A stretch of 64,000 nucleotides of DNA, taken from Bathynomus jamesi (Eukaryota; Arthropoda; Malacostraca; Isopoda; Cirolanidae). The position numbers and the translations under genes are program-made. Within the stretch, counting starts at the first letter, position 1. Each line of letters begins with the position of its first letter. The DNA lies in assembly GCA_023014485.1 (NCBI GenBank), contig JAJOZX010005777.1, positions 136,501 through 200,500 on the forward strand, written 5' to 3'. Below the pieces are notes generated by a model. That model saw only the letters and a program-made list of their open reading frames with translations, searched no databases and was not told the origin of the DNA. Of the stretch, positions 20,717 to 31,085 are shown in pieces.

Positions 20717-21040
20717 CAGGGAGGCGCAAAGGTCGCGCACGATAGCAATTTTCAGTGTTGACTATATTATTTTTTCTTTTAGGTAGGGGATGGCTGCGAA
20801 ATTAACAACAACGAGAGGGTGAGTTTGGTTTTAATGTATGGAATACCAGGTACTACAAATCGATGAATCGGTACAATTTGAATTCTGTACCGATTCATCG
20901 ATTTGTAGTACCTGGTATTCCATACATTAAAACCAAACTCACCCTCTCGTCTATTGTTAATTTCGCAGCCATCCCCTAACTAAAACAAAATATAGTCAAC
21001 AGTGAAAATTGCTATGGTGCGCGACTTTTGCGCCACCCTG
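20717..21040. mobile_element. Near-perfect palindromic mariner-type MITE (324 bp)
   Basis: The ends CAGGGAGGCGCAAA and the mirrored GCGCCACCCTG. Almost the whole element is two inverted arms of about 160 bp around a 4-8-nt centre near 20880. Each arm contains the first codons of a transposase. Confidence 0.88.
20895..20972 (-). pseudogene. Transposase N-terminus, 25 codons (right arm)
   Basis: ATG at 20972 on the minus strand, reading MAAKLTIDERVSLVLMYGIP and then stopping at the palindrome centre. It resembles the N-terminus of the fragment at 21509 (MADKLTIAERIELVLLY). The left arm has the same start on the plus strand (about 20790) but is broken by a one-base difference. Confidence 0.65.
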
Positions 21041-21335
21041 CACATGTATAATTTAAGATGAATGTAAAGGACAGTGTATTTCATATAAATTTAGTTACTA
21101 CAAAGACCGAAAGAGGAAGAACCAACTGCCAGTTCTTCTAAAGGAAGTACAAGTAGAAAAGTAGTAGTAGTATCGCAAGTAGTACGTTCGTATGCCATCT
21201 GTTACATAGCCGAATAACATCAACGGACGATAATCGTCTATAAATGTCAAGAATTTTTATATGTGATGAACAAGTGAAACCACTGTCTGGTTTCCGTTTC
21301 CTAGATGGCTCTGTAAAAGGGAAAAAAAAAAAAAT

Positions 21336-21348
21336 ATATATATATATA

Positions 21349-21379
<31 letters not shown>

Positions 21380-21380
21380 C
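21336..21380. repeat. (TA)n microsatellite
   Basis: TA array with one CTGTG interruption, before the next MITE. Confidence 0.92.
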
Positions 21381-21381
21381 A

Positions 21382-21779
21382 TGGTGGTGCAAAAGTCTGG
21401 ACCCATAGGCAATTTACTATATAAAAAATATCTTTCGATTTTTATAATAGTTTTTATAATTTAATTTTTGTTTATAATTTTAATAAATATTTTTCAGATT
21501 GCTACCCTATGGCAGACAAGTTAACAATAGCAGAAAGAATAGAGCTTGTGCTTTTGTACGCAAAAGAAGGAGCCACCTCACGTTCAGTCGCAAATTTCCT
21601 TATGCCTCGATTATACGAAATACCATTACACTTATTGTAAATTCTGAACTAGAACGTTAAATTTAACATAATTTAGTCACTGGTGTATGGTTAATTAAAT
21701 TTCATTTCATAATAAACTTCCTGCAGGCCACACTTTTTTCCCATATAAACCGCCTATGGGTCCAGACTTTTGCACACAC
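21382..21779 (+). mobile_element. Mariner-type MITE keeping the transposase 5' end
   Basis: The ends GGTGGTGCAAAAGTCTGGAC and the mirrored GTCCAGACTTTTGCACACACC sit between (TA)n arrays. It is about 400 bp and carries only the first exon-like part of a transposase gene. Confidence 0.8.
21509..21640 (+). pseudogene. Mariner-type transposase, N-terminal HTH fragment
   Basis: ATG at 21509, 43 codons: MADKLTIAERIELVLLYAKE then GATSRSVANF, the start of the DNA-binding region. It then runs into unrelated sequence and a stop. A TTTTTCAG just upstream could be a splice acceptor remnant, but that is speculative. Confidence 0.65.
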
Positions 21780-21782
<3 letters not shown>

Positions 21783-21829
<47 letters not shown>

Positions 21830-21835
21830 TATATG
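21783..21835. repeat. (TA)n microsatellite
   Basis: TA array between two MITEs. Confidence 0.95.
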
Positions 21836-21841
21836 CATGCT

Positions 21842-22068
21842 AGTCAATGTGTGAAACCAGTCATTTCACTTAATGTCAAAAAATTTAGGCATTTCGCGTA
21901 ATGCCTGTGACCCTTAAACATAGGTAATACGTATTACTAACGTAACCTAACCTAACCTAACCACCCTAAATTAACCTAACCTTCACGAAGTCACTAATTG
22001 CTTAATCGAATTACGCGAAATGCCTCAAAGTTTAGGCATTACGTGAAATGACTGGTGTCACACATTGA

Positions 22069-22070
<2 letters not shown>
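21842..22070. mobile_element. MITE with AGTCAATGTGTGA ends
   Basis: The ends AGTCAATGTGTGAAACCAGT and the mirrored ACTGGTGTCACACATTGACT bound 229 bp. The subterminal words TAGGCATTTCGCGTAAT recur inverted. The loop holds three AACCT units (TTAGG on the other strand). It is flanked by (TA)n on both sides. Confidence 0.8.

Positions 22071-22072
<2 letters not shown>

Positions 22073-22119
<47 letters not shown>
22073..22119. repeat. (TA)n microsatellite
   Basis: TA array directly before 5S SINE copy C. Confidence 0.95.
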
Positions 22120-22122
<3 letters not shown>

Positions 22123-22326
22123 TACGTCACAGTCATTGTCGTAACACTGCTTCCCGTTGATCAGCGAAGTTGAGCGGCATTGGGTCGGATAGTAGTTGGG
22201 AGACCGTCCTCTGCATCCGGACTATGTAACGACCCGTGGTTCGGATCCCACGTAAAGTTGAAGGTCCCCTACGTCATATGACCTTAGATGTTGCGAAGGA
22301 GGTTAAAAACCCATTATTATTATTAT
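22120..22326 (+). mobile_element. 5S rRNA-headed SINE, copy C (best preserved)
   Basis: The head shows GTTGATCAGCGAAGTTGAGC, GGCATTGGGTCGG, ATAGTAGTTGGGAGACCGTC and CTCTGCATCCGGAC. Set beside eukaryotic 5S rRNA (GATC-CCGAAG-TTAAGC, GTCGGGCC, TTAGTACTTGGATGGGAGACCGCC), order and spacing agree over about 60 bp including the C-box. The body has CGTGGTTCGGATCCCACGTA, and the tail ends GGTTAAAAACCC followed by (ATT)n, a typical LINE-dependent SINE tail. Confidence 0.82.
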
Positions 22327-22342
22327 CAAACATTCATATATA

Positions 22343-22472
22343 TTACACACAGACCGTCCCCGGAACAAGGAACTCTTCTGGGAAAATTATAATCCACTAT
22401 AGTCTGAATAAGTAATGGTAACCGACAATTATATTTTTTTCTTTTTTATGATGTCAGGGGATCATTCTAAAT
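22343..22472. mobile_element. FB1 fragment, copy d
   Basis: A diverged single arm: CACAGACCGTCCCCGGAACA, then CACTATAGTCTGAATAAG and TTTATGATG. There is no matching second arm before the (TG)n(TA)n array at 22473-22498. Confidence 0.65.
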
Positions 22473-22499
22473 TGTGTGTGTGTGTATATATATATATTC

Positions 22500-22875
22500 G
22501 TCTACTTTAGTTTGTAACTTAACGCTATAAACTATATACCTATAAAGAGTGTCTATGTAACTTTTCGCGTGTGTGCCATTAGGTAGCCGAGTTCATGCAT
22601 ATTGTATCGGCATGATCCTCTAATTGATCAGTAAATATTGACTCTAATTTGTTAGATCATTCCTTATGGGCTGTATCTGTTAGCTGCGTCTCCGTCATTC
22701 CAATTTGTTCGCATACACAAGCGTTGTTGCGGTCAGAAATTTCCTTGATTTCGTTTTTTTAACTCTCTTTTCTCTTCGGTGTATTTACGTTGAAAAATGT
22801 TACAGTTTAGCTTCCTACCGTCAACACTGGTTTACTAAATCGATATTGTTCCCAAAGAAAGGAAACTATCGTCAT
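22500..22875. other. No gene recognised
   Basis: Unique sequence. A 72-codon frame near 22705 ends in (TA)n and lacks motifs. Confidence 0.5.
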
Positions 22876-22903
<28 letters not shown>

Positions 22904-22906
<3 letters not shown>

Positions 22907-23000
22907 TTTCAGGTCGATCTTAGAAATATGGAAATTGGCGGAATTTGTAGTTTGTATTTGGTAACTGGTATTTCTAGGGTCGACCTGAAACACCCTGTAT
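22904..23000. mobile_element. Short foldback MITE, GTGTTTCAGGTCGA type
   Basis: The ends GTGTTTCAGGTCGATC and the mirrored GTCGACCTGAAACACCCTG bound about 97 bp between TA arrays. It belongs with the longer element at 47364-47568, which has the same ends and the AGAAATATGGAAA subterminal word. Confidence 0.78.
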
Positions 23001-23048
23001 ATATGAAATGACGACAGTTCGTTTTCTCTGGGAACAATATCGATCTAG

Positions 23049-23049
<1 letters not shown>

Positions 23050-23121
<72 letters not shown>

Positions 23122-23130
23122 TATTATTAT
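23050..23130. repeat. (TA)n and (ATT)n microsatellite
   Basis: About 30 TA units followed by TTATTATTATTA. Confidence 0.95.
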
Positions 23131-23137
23131 TAAAACT

Positions 23138-23305
23138 GGGCACTTGCGTTTTTTTGCGGTACTGCGGTACTACTACCGCAGTACCGCAAAGGATCGCTGA
23201 AAGTACAGCAGTACCGCTACCGCATTCAAATTTCCCGCGGTACTTTCCGCGGTACCGACCAACACGGTAGTACCGCAGTAACGCAAAAAAAAACCGCAAG
23301 TGCCC
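23138..23305. mobile_element. MITE with GGGCACTTGCG ends (168 bp)
   Basis: The ends GGGCACTTGCG and the mirrored CGCAAGTGCCC, with poly-T next to each end. The interior is built of repeated GCGGTACT/AGTACCGC words, giving strong self-complementarity. The look fits hAT-type MITEs, but no clear TSD is visible because the right side abuts FB1 sequence. Confidence 0.72.
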
Positions 23306-23308
23306 TGA

Positions 23309-23957
23309 GAAACTTATATGTTAAACACAGACCGTGCATGGAACAAGGAACTCTTCTGGGAAAATTAAATCCACGTCGGGCTAGCATCATGAAAAAGAAA
23401 AACTATGGTATTTGTCATTTACCATTACTTATTCGGACTATAGTGGATTTAATTTTCCCAGAAGAGTTCCTTGTTCCATGCACGGTCTGTGTTTAACATA
23501 TAAGTTTCTCAGGGGACCATTCTGAGTTTGTGTATATCTAACGGACGTGTTACGTGCCTTGAAAAGTGGACGCTCAATGTCCCGGTTGAGGTTTAAGTTT
23601 TGGTTTTTTTTGGCTAAAAATACAATAGTTACCCCTTTTTCTTTGATTTATTCAATCCGACGTGAATGCAACGAGTCTTTTACTTATATAGAGGTTCTGA
23701 ATGTAGTGGGACTAGGCTTGCTTTAAACCCTAGATCCATGTCCCAAAGCTGGATCCTGTCTGCTTTGCAGATAGCTGGTGAGGGAAGCTATATTTATGGG
23801 ACCTCTTTGCGAGAGACCCGTTGCCCACGTCGGGCTAGCATCATGAAAAAGAAAAACTATGGTATTTGTCATTTACCATTACTTATTCGGACTATAGTGG
23901 ATTTAATTTTCCCAGAAGAGTTCCTTGTTCCATGCACGGTCTGTGTTTAACATATAT
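23309..23957. mobile_element. FB1 composite, copy e (arm-arm-core-arm)
   Basis: A short left arm (23309-23370) is followed by a right arm (about 23371-23531, ending CCATTCTGAGTTTG), then core (CGGACGTGTTACGTGCCTTG at 23543 onward) and a second right arm ending CACGGTCTGTGTTTAACAT at 23953. The right-arm, core, right-arm order is the same as at 51.3-52.2 kb. Confidence 0.75.
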
Positions 23958-23962
23958 ATATA

Positions 23963-23996
<34 letters not shown>

Positions 23997-24380
23997 TAGT
24001 TCAAAACTTTGGAAACGCCACTAAAATTGACCAAATATATTCCATATTCTAGTTTAAATCTAAAATTTGGCAACAAATGTTCCTAACTAGCATAATTTTA
24101 CTTGTCTACATTACACATACGCAGTATAAACAGTAACCTACAAGGTTATCAGTTAACTATCTGAAAGCACTTTTACAACTGCATCACTCAGCTATGTTAT
24201 CGATTTTAGGCTACGAGTGAATTAACTGATTTTTTTATATGTATGCTTCTAGTACAGAAGATATCAGAAGGTATTAGCGTAAAGATCATAACTTTATGAG
24301 AAGAAAGACATGCTATTAGAAAAATGGCCATATAGTGGACATTTCTGTAAAAGGAATGTAGGGCATTATTATAAACCATC

Positions 24381-25135
24381 TTGAGACAGGGTCAACTAAA
24401 GATAAATAACGAAAAGGAAGGTCTGGGTAAAACCACAAAATGTCAAGATCAGTACTTGAAAGTTACGTGCTTAAGAGATAAAAGACAATGGAGTCGTAGT
24501 TTGCAGCAGGACTTTAATTTCTCACAGGACACTAACGTTTCGGCCGTAACAATACGACGTCGATTGCAGGAGGTAGAGTTCACGGAAGAGTTGCTGCCAA
24601 AAAACCGTAGAGGTACCCGAGACCAAGAAAAATATGCACGAGATCATGCCCTCTGAACGTCGATTAATTGGATGAAGGTTCTGTGGACAAATTAGTCAAA
24701 ATATGAAATTTTGTGGGTTTTTAAAAGAAGACTACGTACGACGGCGACAGTGTGAGAGATATAATAATATGTGCTTACAACCAACAGTAAAGCATGGTGG
24801 CGATCTATCAACTGCCAGATGGAACGTCTGATTGGGCAAGGGTTCATCCTCGAGATAACGACCCCAAACACATATTTGAAGGAGGATGATGATGCTGGAG
24901 AACTAAAAATTACGGAATAGCCATCACAAAACCCCGACATGAATCTAACTGAAACTATCATATATGGGGCCATGTGGAGGCTGAGATTAAGAATAAACTG
25001 AGACCATCTAATACTGAACAACTCTGGAAAGTCTTGCAGAATATTTGGATGAATACTTAACCACTAGTGGTAAAGAAGAACCACATTAACAGAATTATTA
25101 ACAGAGTCGAAGCCGTCATAAGGGTAAAAGGGGAA
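24381..25135 (+). pseudogene. Tc1 transposase, degenerate
   Basis: The recognisable part is QDQYLKVTCLRDKRQWSRSL, then NVSAVTIRRRLQEVEF and RDQEKYARDHA: the second DNA-binding subdomain of Tc1 transposases (frame to 24656). Further on, SQNPDMNLTETI near 24930 is a decayed catalytic PDLNPIE box, and RIINRVEAVIRVKGE near 25095 is the C-terminal tail. Several stops and frameshifts lie between. The HTH start is missing or too decayed to see. Confidence 0.72.
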
Positions 25136-25180
25136 CGGAACGCACCGAATACTGACTATATATATATATATATATATATA

Positions 25181-25642
25181 TAGTGGTGGACTGGATGTCA
25201 GTTTTTCAACATCTGCGGAACTTTAATTTCAATATCCGCGGATGCGGATGCAGATATTAGTTAATATATCAATATAATATAGAATTATGAATATATGACA
25301 TAATTTTTCAAATTTCGTGATATTACTATTATGGTAGGCAATGCATAGAATTAAAATTAATATTAATGTTTTCATTATGATAAAAATAATAACTTTCTCA
25401 AGAGTTTCAGCCACAGAAAATTGAATGAAACAAGTTTCATTCAATTTTCTGTGCTACCAGCTATTTATATATTCGTTTGTTCATTAATAATTAATACTTT
25501 ACATGAAATGTGCATGACTGGGCCTTATAAGCTAATTAATTGTAAATTGCATAATTTATTAGAGGTAATATCCGCATAACATCCGCAGTCAGAAGTGCGG
25601 ATGCGGATGTTAAAAATGATGCGGATATCCGGTCCACCACTA
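25181..25642. mobile_element. hAT-type MITE, GTGGTGGAC ends (462 bp)
   Basis: The ends TAGTGGTGGACTGGATGTCA and the mirrored ATATCCGGTCCACCACTA. Subterminal GCGGATGCGGAT and ATCCGC words occur on both sides. YARNG-type ends fit hAT. The TSD cannot be resolved, because both flanks are (TA)n. The interior contains an exact 20-bp hairpin (25412-25453). Confidence 0.78.
25412..25453. repeat. Perfect 20-bp hairpin with 2-nt loop
   Basis: CACAGAAAATTGAATGAAAC at 25412-25431, AA, then its exact complement at 25434-25453. It lies in the loop of the hAT-type MITE. Confidence 0.9.
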
Positions 25643-25993
25643 ATATATATATATATATATATAATTCATTAAAATACTAATATACGAGTATATTTGCCTC
25701 ATTTAAAATATACATATACTACCGATGATGGTTATAAATACCAATATATCAGTGGTGTTTCCAAACTTCTGAATAATACTGTATAGTGTATATAGTTCTA
25801 TTTGTATTTCCATCTTTAATGACCATGTGATATCCATTCCTGACTTAAGGACGAGACACATTCGGCGAAAGAAAACATTCACAGTGTTGATACTTTCAGA
25901 TACCGTCAAAACAGATGTAGCAAACAAGGTTTATATGGTACAGAACCCATCTTATACTCACATCTAAAATCCCATTTAGTTAAATATCTACTT

Positions 25994-25999
<6 letters not shown>

Positions 26000-26078
<79 letters not shown>
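26000..26078. repeat. Compound (TA)n(TG)n(AG)n microsatellite
   Basis: Three dinucleotide blocks in sequence, with one GGTG interruption. Confidence 0.95.
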
Positions 26079-26081
<3 letters not shown>

Positions 26082-27118
26082 ATAACGTTTCCAGAACACA
26101 AAAATAACCCGTATATAGAAATGCAGTATAAACGTCTCAATTTGGAACGAAAACATTCCCAATAAACGTCTTAACACTATGGTTGTATAGCAATTATCAC
26201 CCTTGGCCATTAAAAGACACCGTCTAAGAGCTTCCAGAAAGCCAAAGACACTCTCTCTCTCTCTTTCCAGACCCTCCTAAAAGTTCTCCAGAATGCTTCC
26301 AGTATAGACGTGGAAAGCTTTCCAGACCTTTTCTTCCCCCTGCATCTTCATTCTATCGGAACGAGCGGGGTGCTTTTAAGAGTGTTTGGTCTAAGGCTGG
26401 ATAATGGCCTGGTTGGTTTGCATGTTTAGTTATTTGTTTCGGTGATCGACTTTAATGGTATTAAAGTCTCGGTGTACACGATCCGTATTTGTTTATTTGC
26501 ACAACGAATATTCAAGAAGGGTTGTTTGGGTGGTTATATTTAAAGTTTATTCTTCCTTCGATCTCAATCGATAGATAGACACACTGCAAGCCATTACTGT
26601 TATAGCATTTTCGAAGTGTCTACTGGAACAAAGAATTATATATATATATATATATATAGTTACAGGTCAAACTTTTAAGGGTTGTAATGAAAAACTATAA
26701 TATACAGTACACAAAAAAATTATAGTACTGGAATGCGTTAAACAGTGAAGGATTGCTTTCCCAGTTTTTGCTTCAAAACAGCTTGTGGTATGTTGTACGT
26801 GTTATGTTGCCGTGTCACATACAATATTACACAACAGTAATATCTACTAGAAACATTGTTTTTATCTCCTAAATGACGGTTTCTGGGAGAGAAAAACGAA
26901 TGCTTCCATGTATAGATAGTATTGTTGCGTTAATATTGTATTTGGCATAGCAATACAAGACACAACACCAATATTTTTCTTGAAATTTCCTTTCTCAACA
27001 AGACTATCAAGTTTCAAGTTATTCAAATCGAATTTCAGTAAAAAAAACTTGAAATACATTCGGTAATTAACACAAACTGACAAAAGCTTTATTGTTGGTG
27101 TTATTAACTAATTACCTT
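26079..27118. other. No gene recognised
   Basis: Unique sequence with scattered TTCCAGA words at 26230-26330 and a short (TA)n at 26636-26657. No coding evidence. Confidence 0.5.
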
Positions 27119-27373
27119 TACACACACACACACACACACATTCGGCTTCCCTACAGAACCGAGACATTTTCAAACTCTCACATATTCAATTCTGTATCGC
27201 GACACACCCAATTTTAAAAGGCTAAGGATTTTAACCAAGCCTCATTTAACTTTACCTTACCTACCGTAACCTAACTTTAATTATATCCCCTTTTTAGTGA
27301 TAAAAACTATACGGGCTGTGTATCCTCAAGATCGTCGGGATTCCGTAGGTAAAACACACACACACACACACAC
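27119..27373 (+). repeat. Composite repeat, IR-B copy 1 between (CA)n arrays
   Basis: (CA)n at 27119-27141 is followed by CCGAGACATTTTCAAACTC, TAACCTAAC-type words and GTGTATCCTCAAGATCGTCG, GGGATTCCGTAGGT, then (CA)n again at 27355-27373. The same order occurs at 55.9 and 58.0 kb, so this is an interspersed repeat of unknown class. Confidence 0.6.
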
Positions 27374-27960
27374 CTTATACAAACTTATTCCTTTATCATC
27401 TTAATGAAACCTTTAAATAAAATGCAGCTTCATAATGGCACATGAAGTGAAAGAGAGAAAAAAAAGCGTATTTGAATGCCAAAAATACGATCACGGGACA
27501 CTGACAAATTTTATTAAAAATAGACCAAACGTGCGTTAAATGAAAACGATTTATAAAGCCCGTCCTTCCCTCGATGACTGGAAGATAAACGAGAGAGTCT
27601 TCCAGACTGCCTGGAAAGGCCTGCAAATGGTCCGTTGACACGGAGAGGAATTAAAACTCGGGAGTCATCTAACTACTCGACGTTGATATCGAACAGTCAT
27701 GAAGGGGGTGGGGAGTGTGGAATGGAACGGCCTTTGAAGTCAGGGAATAGAGGGGCTTAATGTCCTAAAAGAAGGTCTTTGATGTTACGTATCATAAGAG
27801 GGGGGGGGATGTCCTGAAATAACGCAAGATCTAAAAGAAAACCACCCCACCGCATGCATGAATGCGTGCAAGCAGTCTCCAAAGCATTTAAAAGTCGTCT
27901 AAGAAGAGATTGCCTGCCGTCAACGATTACAAAATTAAAAGATTAATTCCAGACAGGTTC
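27374..27960. other. No gene recognised
   Basis: Unique, slightly richer in GC, with a G-run at 27801-27809. No convincing exon. Confidence 0.5.
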
Positions 27961-27962
27961 CG

Positions 27963-27963
<1 letters not shown>

Positions 27964-28050
<87 letters not shown>
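27964..28050. repeat. (CA)n(TA)n microsatellite
   Basis: About 17 CA units followed by about 26 TA units. Confidence 0.97.
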
Positions 28051-28056
<6 letters not shown>

Positions 28057-29064
28057 ACCGCATGAACCCCAAACAGTGGAGGAATGTTTATTATTAGAAA
28101 CTAAGGCAGGGGGAGGGGGAATCAACCTCCAAGAAAGCAGACCAATAAAACTAATATAATCAACACGTATAAGCTTCAGAATCTATTAATACACGCGTGT
28201 CACAGCCCTCTCGTGACGTACATACGATTCAATCTCGCCCACGTCCGTACACAAACAATGATGAATTTCGCTAAAGGACGAAGAATGCAATAAACAAAAG
28301 AGGACGGGAAGGTCGCGACACGTTTAAGAGACGAAGAAGAAGAAGACCTCATGAGGAGAGGCCGAAAAGGGACCGTTTGTGTCCTCTGATGCTGTTTCGC
28401 GCCTCTCACAAAGACAACCGACCATTAACACCTCATCACTCGTCTTTTCCCTTTCTTCACCTTTCTCTTCACTATCATTTCTCTTTCTTGTCTTTTTCTT
28501 TCTTTTTGGTGACATTTTTTTTTACATTCATTTTCAGTAACTTTAAGTAAATCTTTTTAATTATACGCGTCTCCTTTCATATAATACTTTGTCCGTCCGT
28601 CTGTCTGTCTGTCTGTATATAGTATTATGTATTCCTCTCTCCTCGTGTTTTTACTTCTCAATGACCTCAAGAGGAAAAAAAAAAATCTAACGGACGACTA
28701 AACACTAAACGTCAATCAACAAAAAGGAGGACAAGCGTTAATCTCAAAATGCTTAACCTTAAAAACAAAAAAATAATAAAGTGAATGAAAAAAAATGTAG
28801 TGAATAATTGAAACATAAAATAATGAAACTACGTCAAAACCGTCGTCAGCAGTAAGAATCTTTTAATATGCTATAATGTACCCAACTTCGACATATGATT
28901 CAGACTGCGCAAATACACCTACTTTCCACCTGACAGATACGTTCAATTTGTCCAATTTACACAACTTTCCTTATTAAGCACATACAAAGCGAACAAAACG
29001 GGATGTTGCCGTGGCAACGAGTTCTGTCGCGCTGTCGTCTTTCAGTTTTCAGCGCAGTGCCCAT

Positions 29065-29109
<45 letters not shown>

Positions 29110-30179
29110 TGTGGCGTTTATAAACGTTTCCTCTTTGTGCCTAGTGTCAATAATTTTTCTGAAATTTGTATGGAAGGTCACTCCGAGGTCATCATCTTCA
29201 GCTGTCCATTCAGCTTGCTGTCGTGAAAATTAAAATCTATTTTTTTTTCTTTCTCCGCGTTATTTTCACTCTTAATACTTATTTTTTACAGACTTCGGTA
29301 TTCTATAAACTGGGTAGAGGGGCCGCCATTTCGACTCAACGCAAGCTTCGGGCAATTACATCTTTGAACCAATAAGAGCATTTTAAAATGAGAATCTAAC
29401 TCTATTTTTACTTGTTTATTTAATTAATATTGCAATAATAATAATGGGGGAAGAAAACGAGTGCATGATTTCACAACACTGCGTGGAGAAAAAGAATTCG
29501 TTACTGAGCCAATTTAAAATATCTTTTTTTTTTTAACAAACACCTTGATTGTTAGCACCTCCAGCTCGAGACTGACTTTTGGAGTATTATATGCTTCCGG
29601 TCTTCAGCGCATTTCGAATCTCTTTCCATATTGCCAACTATTATTTTGTTTTAAACAATTTCATTTTACATATCTTAGTTTCATAGAATTTAATCAATTT
29701 ATTAAATTTCTTATTAAAAATCAATACATGACATTGCTAACAGAACGATTCCCCGCCCCCCCTCAATTATTTCACTTTGTCAGGAGCAGATTCATCTATC
29801 GAAGGCTGCACCTACGACGGTTTGCGGAGCACCATGCATGACCTTCGCCCAGTTTTCCCAACCCCTGAATAATTGTCGACCTTATTTCCCTGCTGACCTT
29901 ACCTTTGTCCCAATCCCGAGGGTCCACCGCGTCCCACTTTAGTGTTTACCCTTTCCCTGCCGACAATAATTCCCTCATGACCGATGGGCAGCTGCAGTCT
30001 GATTCTCCGCTGCCCCTTGAGACAACAGTGCCACTTGTGCCTCCCCCTAAATTTTAGTTCATTGCGTTGTTCCCTTCGTTCACTACGGGTGGACTCCTTG
30101 TAGCGGTGTTCTTCACATGCCCTTGAGCGCATATCGAACAGAATCACCAAGGGTCACCCTTACGAAGATTTCTCTTGCC
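28051..30179. other. No gene recognised; unique DNA
   Basis: Contains a (TA)n at 29068-29106, pyrimidine-rich stretches near 28440-28510 and a short TCTG run at 28595-28614. Frames here are short and compositionally biased. 29740-30180 has higher GC than its surroundings but no recognisable exon. Confidence 0.5.
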
Positions 30180-30315
30180 GGTGTAGCAGCCCACATTAAC
30201 CCCCCGCCAAACTATACCCGGGGTTAAAGTGGGCTAGCCTGTTTTATACCCCGGGGTATAAAACATGCTAGCCCAGAATATACCTCTCTAGTCCAGATTA
30301 TACCCCCCTTGTGTT

Positions 30316-30527
30316 GGTGCTACTGTAGTATGCGGTCTACCTACGATTCGGCGGTCTACCTTTGAAGTATAGTTTCTTATCTTGTTTGCTAATTGCTTGT
30401 TTACATCCCAATGTTAATCGCCCTTGACGATTGGTTAGGTTTAGTCATGATATTTTCGTTAGTTTTAACGAAAATATCATGATTAAACCTAACCAATCGT
30501 AGGTAGACCGCATACTACAGTAGCACC
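30316..30527. mobile_element. Nested MITE with 8-bp TSD (212 bp)
   Basis: CTTGTGTT lies directly before (30308-30315) and directly after (30528-30535). The ends are GGTGCTACTGTAGTATGCGG and its exact complement. A second inverted block (GATTGGTTAGGTTTA and ATCATGATTAAACC) makes the right half strongly self-complementary. The 8-bp duplication fits hAT or P-type elements. Confidence 0.85.
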
Positions 30528-30596
30528 CTTGTGTTTTTCATAAATACGTCTGTATTTCAATGTCCAACAGAACCAGGAATTCCAGGTGCTGCCTAG

Positions 30597-31085
30597 CTTA
30601 AGACGACCTCTAAACCGTGTGCCGACCTCAGGTCAAACGATAACGTCATAAAGCAGATTATAATCCCCTTTAGACTTCAATTTCCTGTAAGCAATATTGC
30701 AGCCTCCAAAGGCGATGGCAACTGCTACTTCCGATCTATCAGTTATATACTCACAGGATCAGAGGAGAGCCATGGCATCATCCGAGATCGAGTCGTGCAG
30801 CACATGAACACTGGCATCACCACGAAGCTCCAACACTACCTGAACCAGAACGTTAATGACTATGTGACTGCCTCTGGAATCTCACTGGATGGAGTATGGG
30901 CGACTGATGCCGAGGTCATGGCCACAGCCAGTTTGATAGGATATGACGTTGCAGTATATACCAAGGTTGGCCATTCAATGCAGTGGCTAACGTATCCTGC
31001 CAGCTTTAGTCTCCAGAGCTTGACAGATCATGCGTTATATCTTGAGAATGTGTCAGAGCACTTCAATGTTGTAACCAGTGTTTAG
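30597..31085 (+). CDS. OTU-domain cysteine protease (element cargo)
   Basis: The frame is open from 30597 after a TAG at 30594 and ends at the TAG at 31083-31085. The OTU core starts near 30699: KGDGNCYFRSISYILTG holds the catalytic Asp (30714) and Cys (30723), typical of the OTU family of deubiquitinating cysteine proteases. It continues IIRDRVVQHM, SGISLDGVWATDAEVMATAS and VAVYTKVG, and ends ALYLENVSEHFNVVTSV with the expected His (31059). The core of about 129 residues looks complete and undamaged. No ATG precedes the core in this frame; the first is at 30795, inside the domain. The true start may therefore lie in a spliced 5' exon, or the gene may be 5'-incomplete. An AATAAA lies near 31202. 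OTU enzymes cleave ubiquitin chains. Here the gene is probably transposon cargo. Confidence 0.85.
   Translation, partial: LKTTSKPCADLRSNDNVIKQIIIPFRLQFPVSNIAASKGDGNCYFRSISYILTGSEESHGIIRDRVVQHMNTGITTKLQHYLNQNVNDYVTASGISLDGVWATDAEVMATASLIGYDVAVYTKVGHSMQWLTYPASFSLQSLTDHALYLENVSEHFNVVTSV

Larger units (their letters stand above)
23997..25773 (+). mobile_element. Degenerate Tc1-like element
   Basis: The left end TTCAAAACTTTGGAAACGCC and the right end, reversed, TTCAGAAGTTTGGAAACACC at about 25754-25773 match at about 19 of 23 bases over the longer block. The interior has a decayed Tc1 transposase. A hAT-type MITE (25181-25642) was inserted near its 3' end, inside or creating (TA)n. Confidence 0.65.

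Noticed and set aside
20717..21040. Candidate microRNA gene
   Set aside because: The long perfect palindrome has transposon ends and transposase codons, so a MITE explains it better.
21509..21640. Small stand-alone host gene with an upstream splice acceptor
   Set aside because: It lies between mirrored ends and matches the start of a mariner-type transposase.
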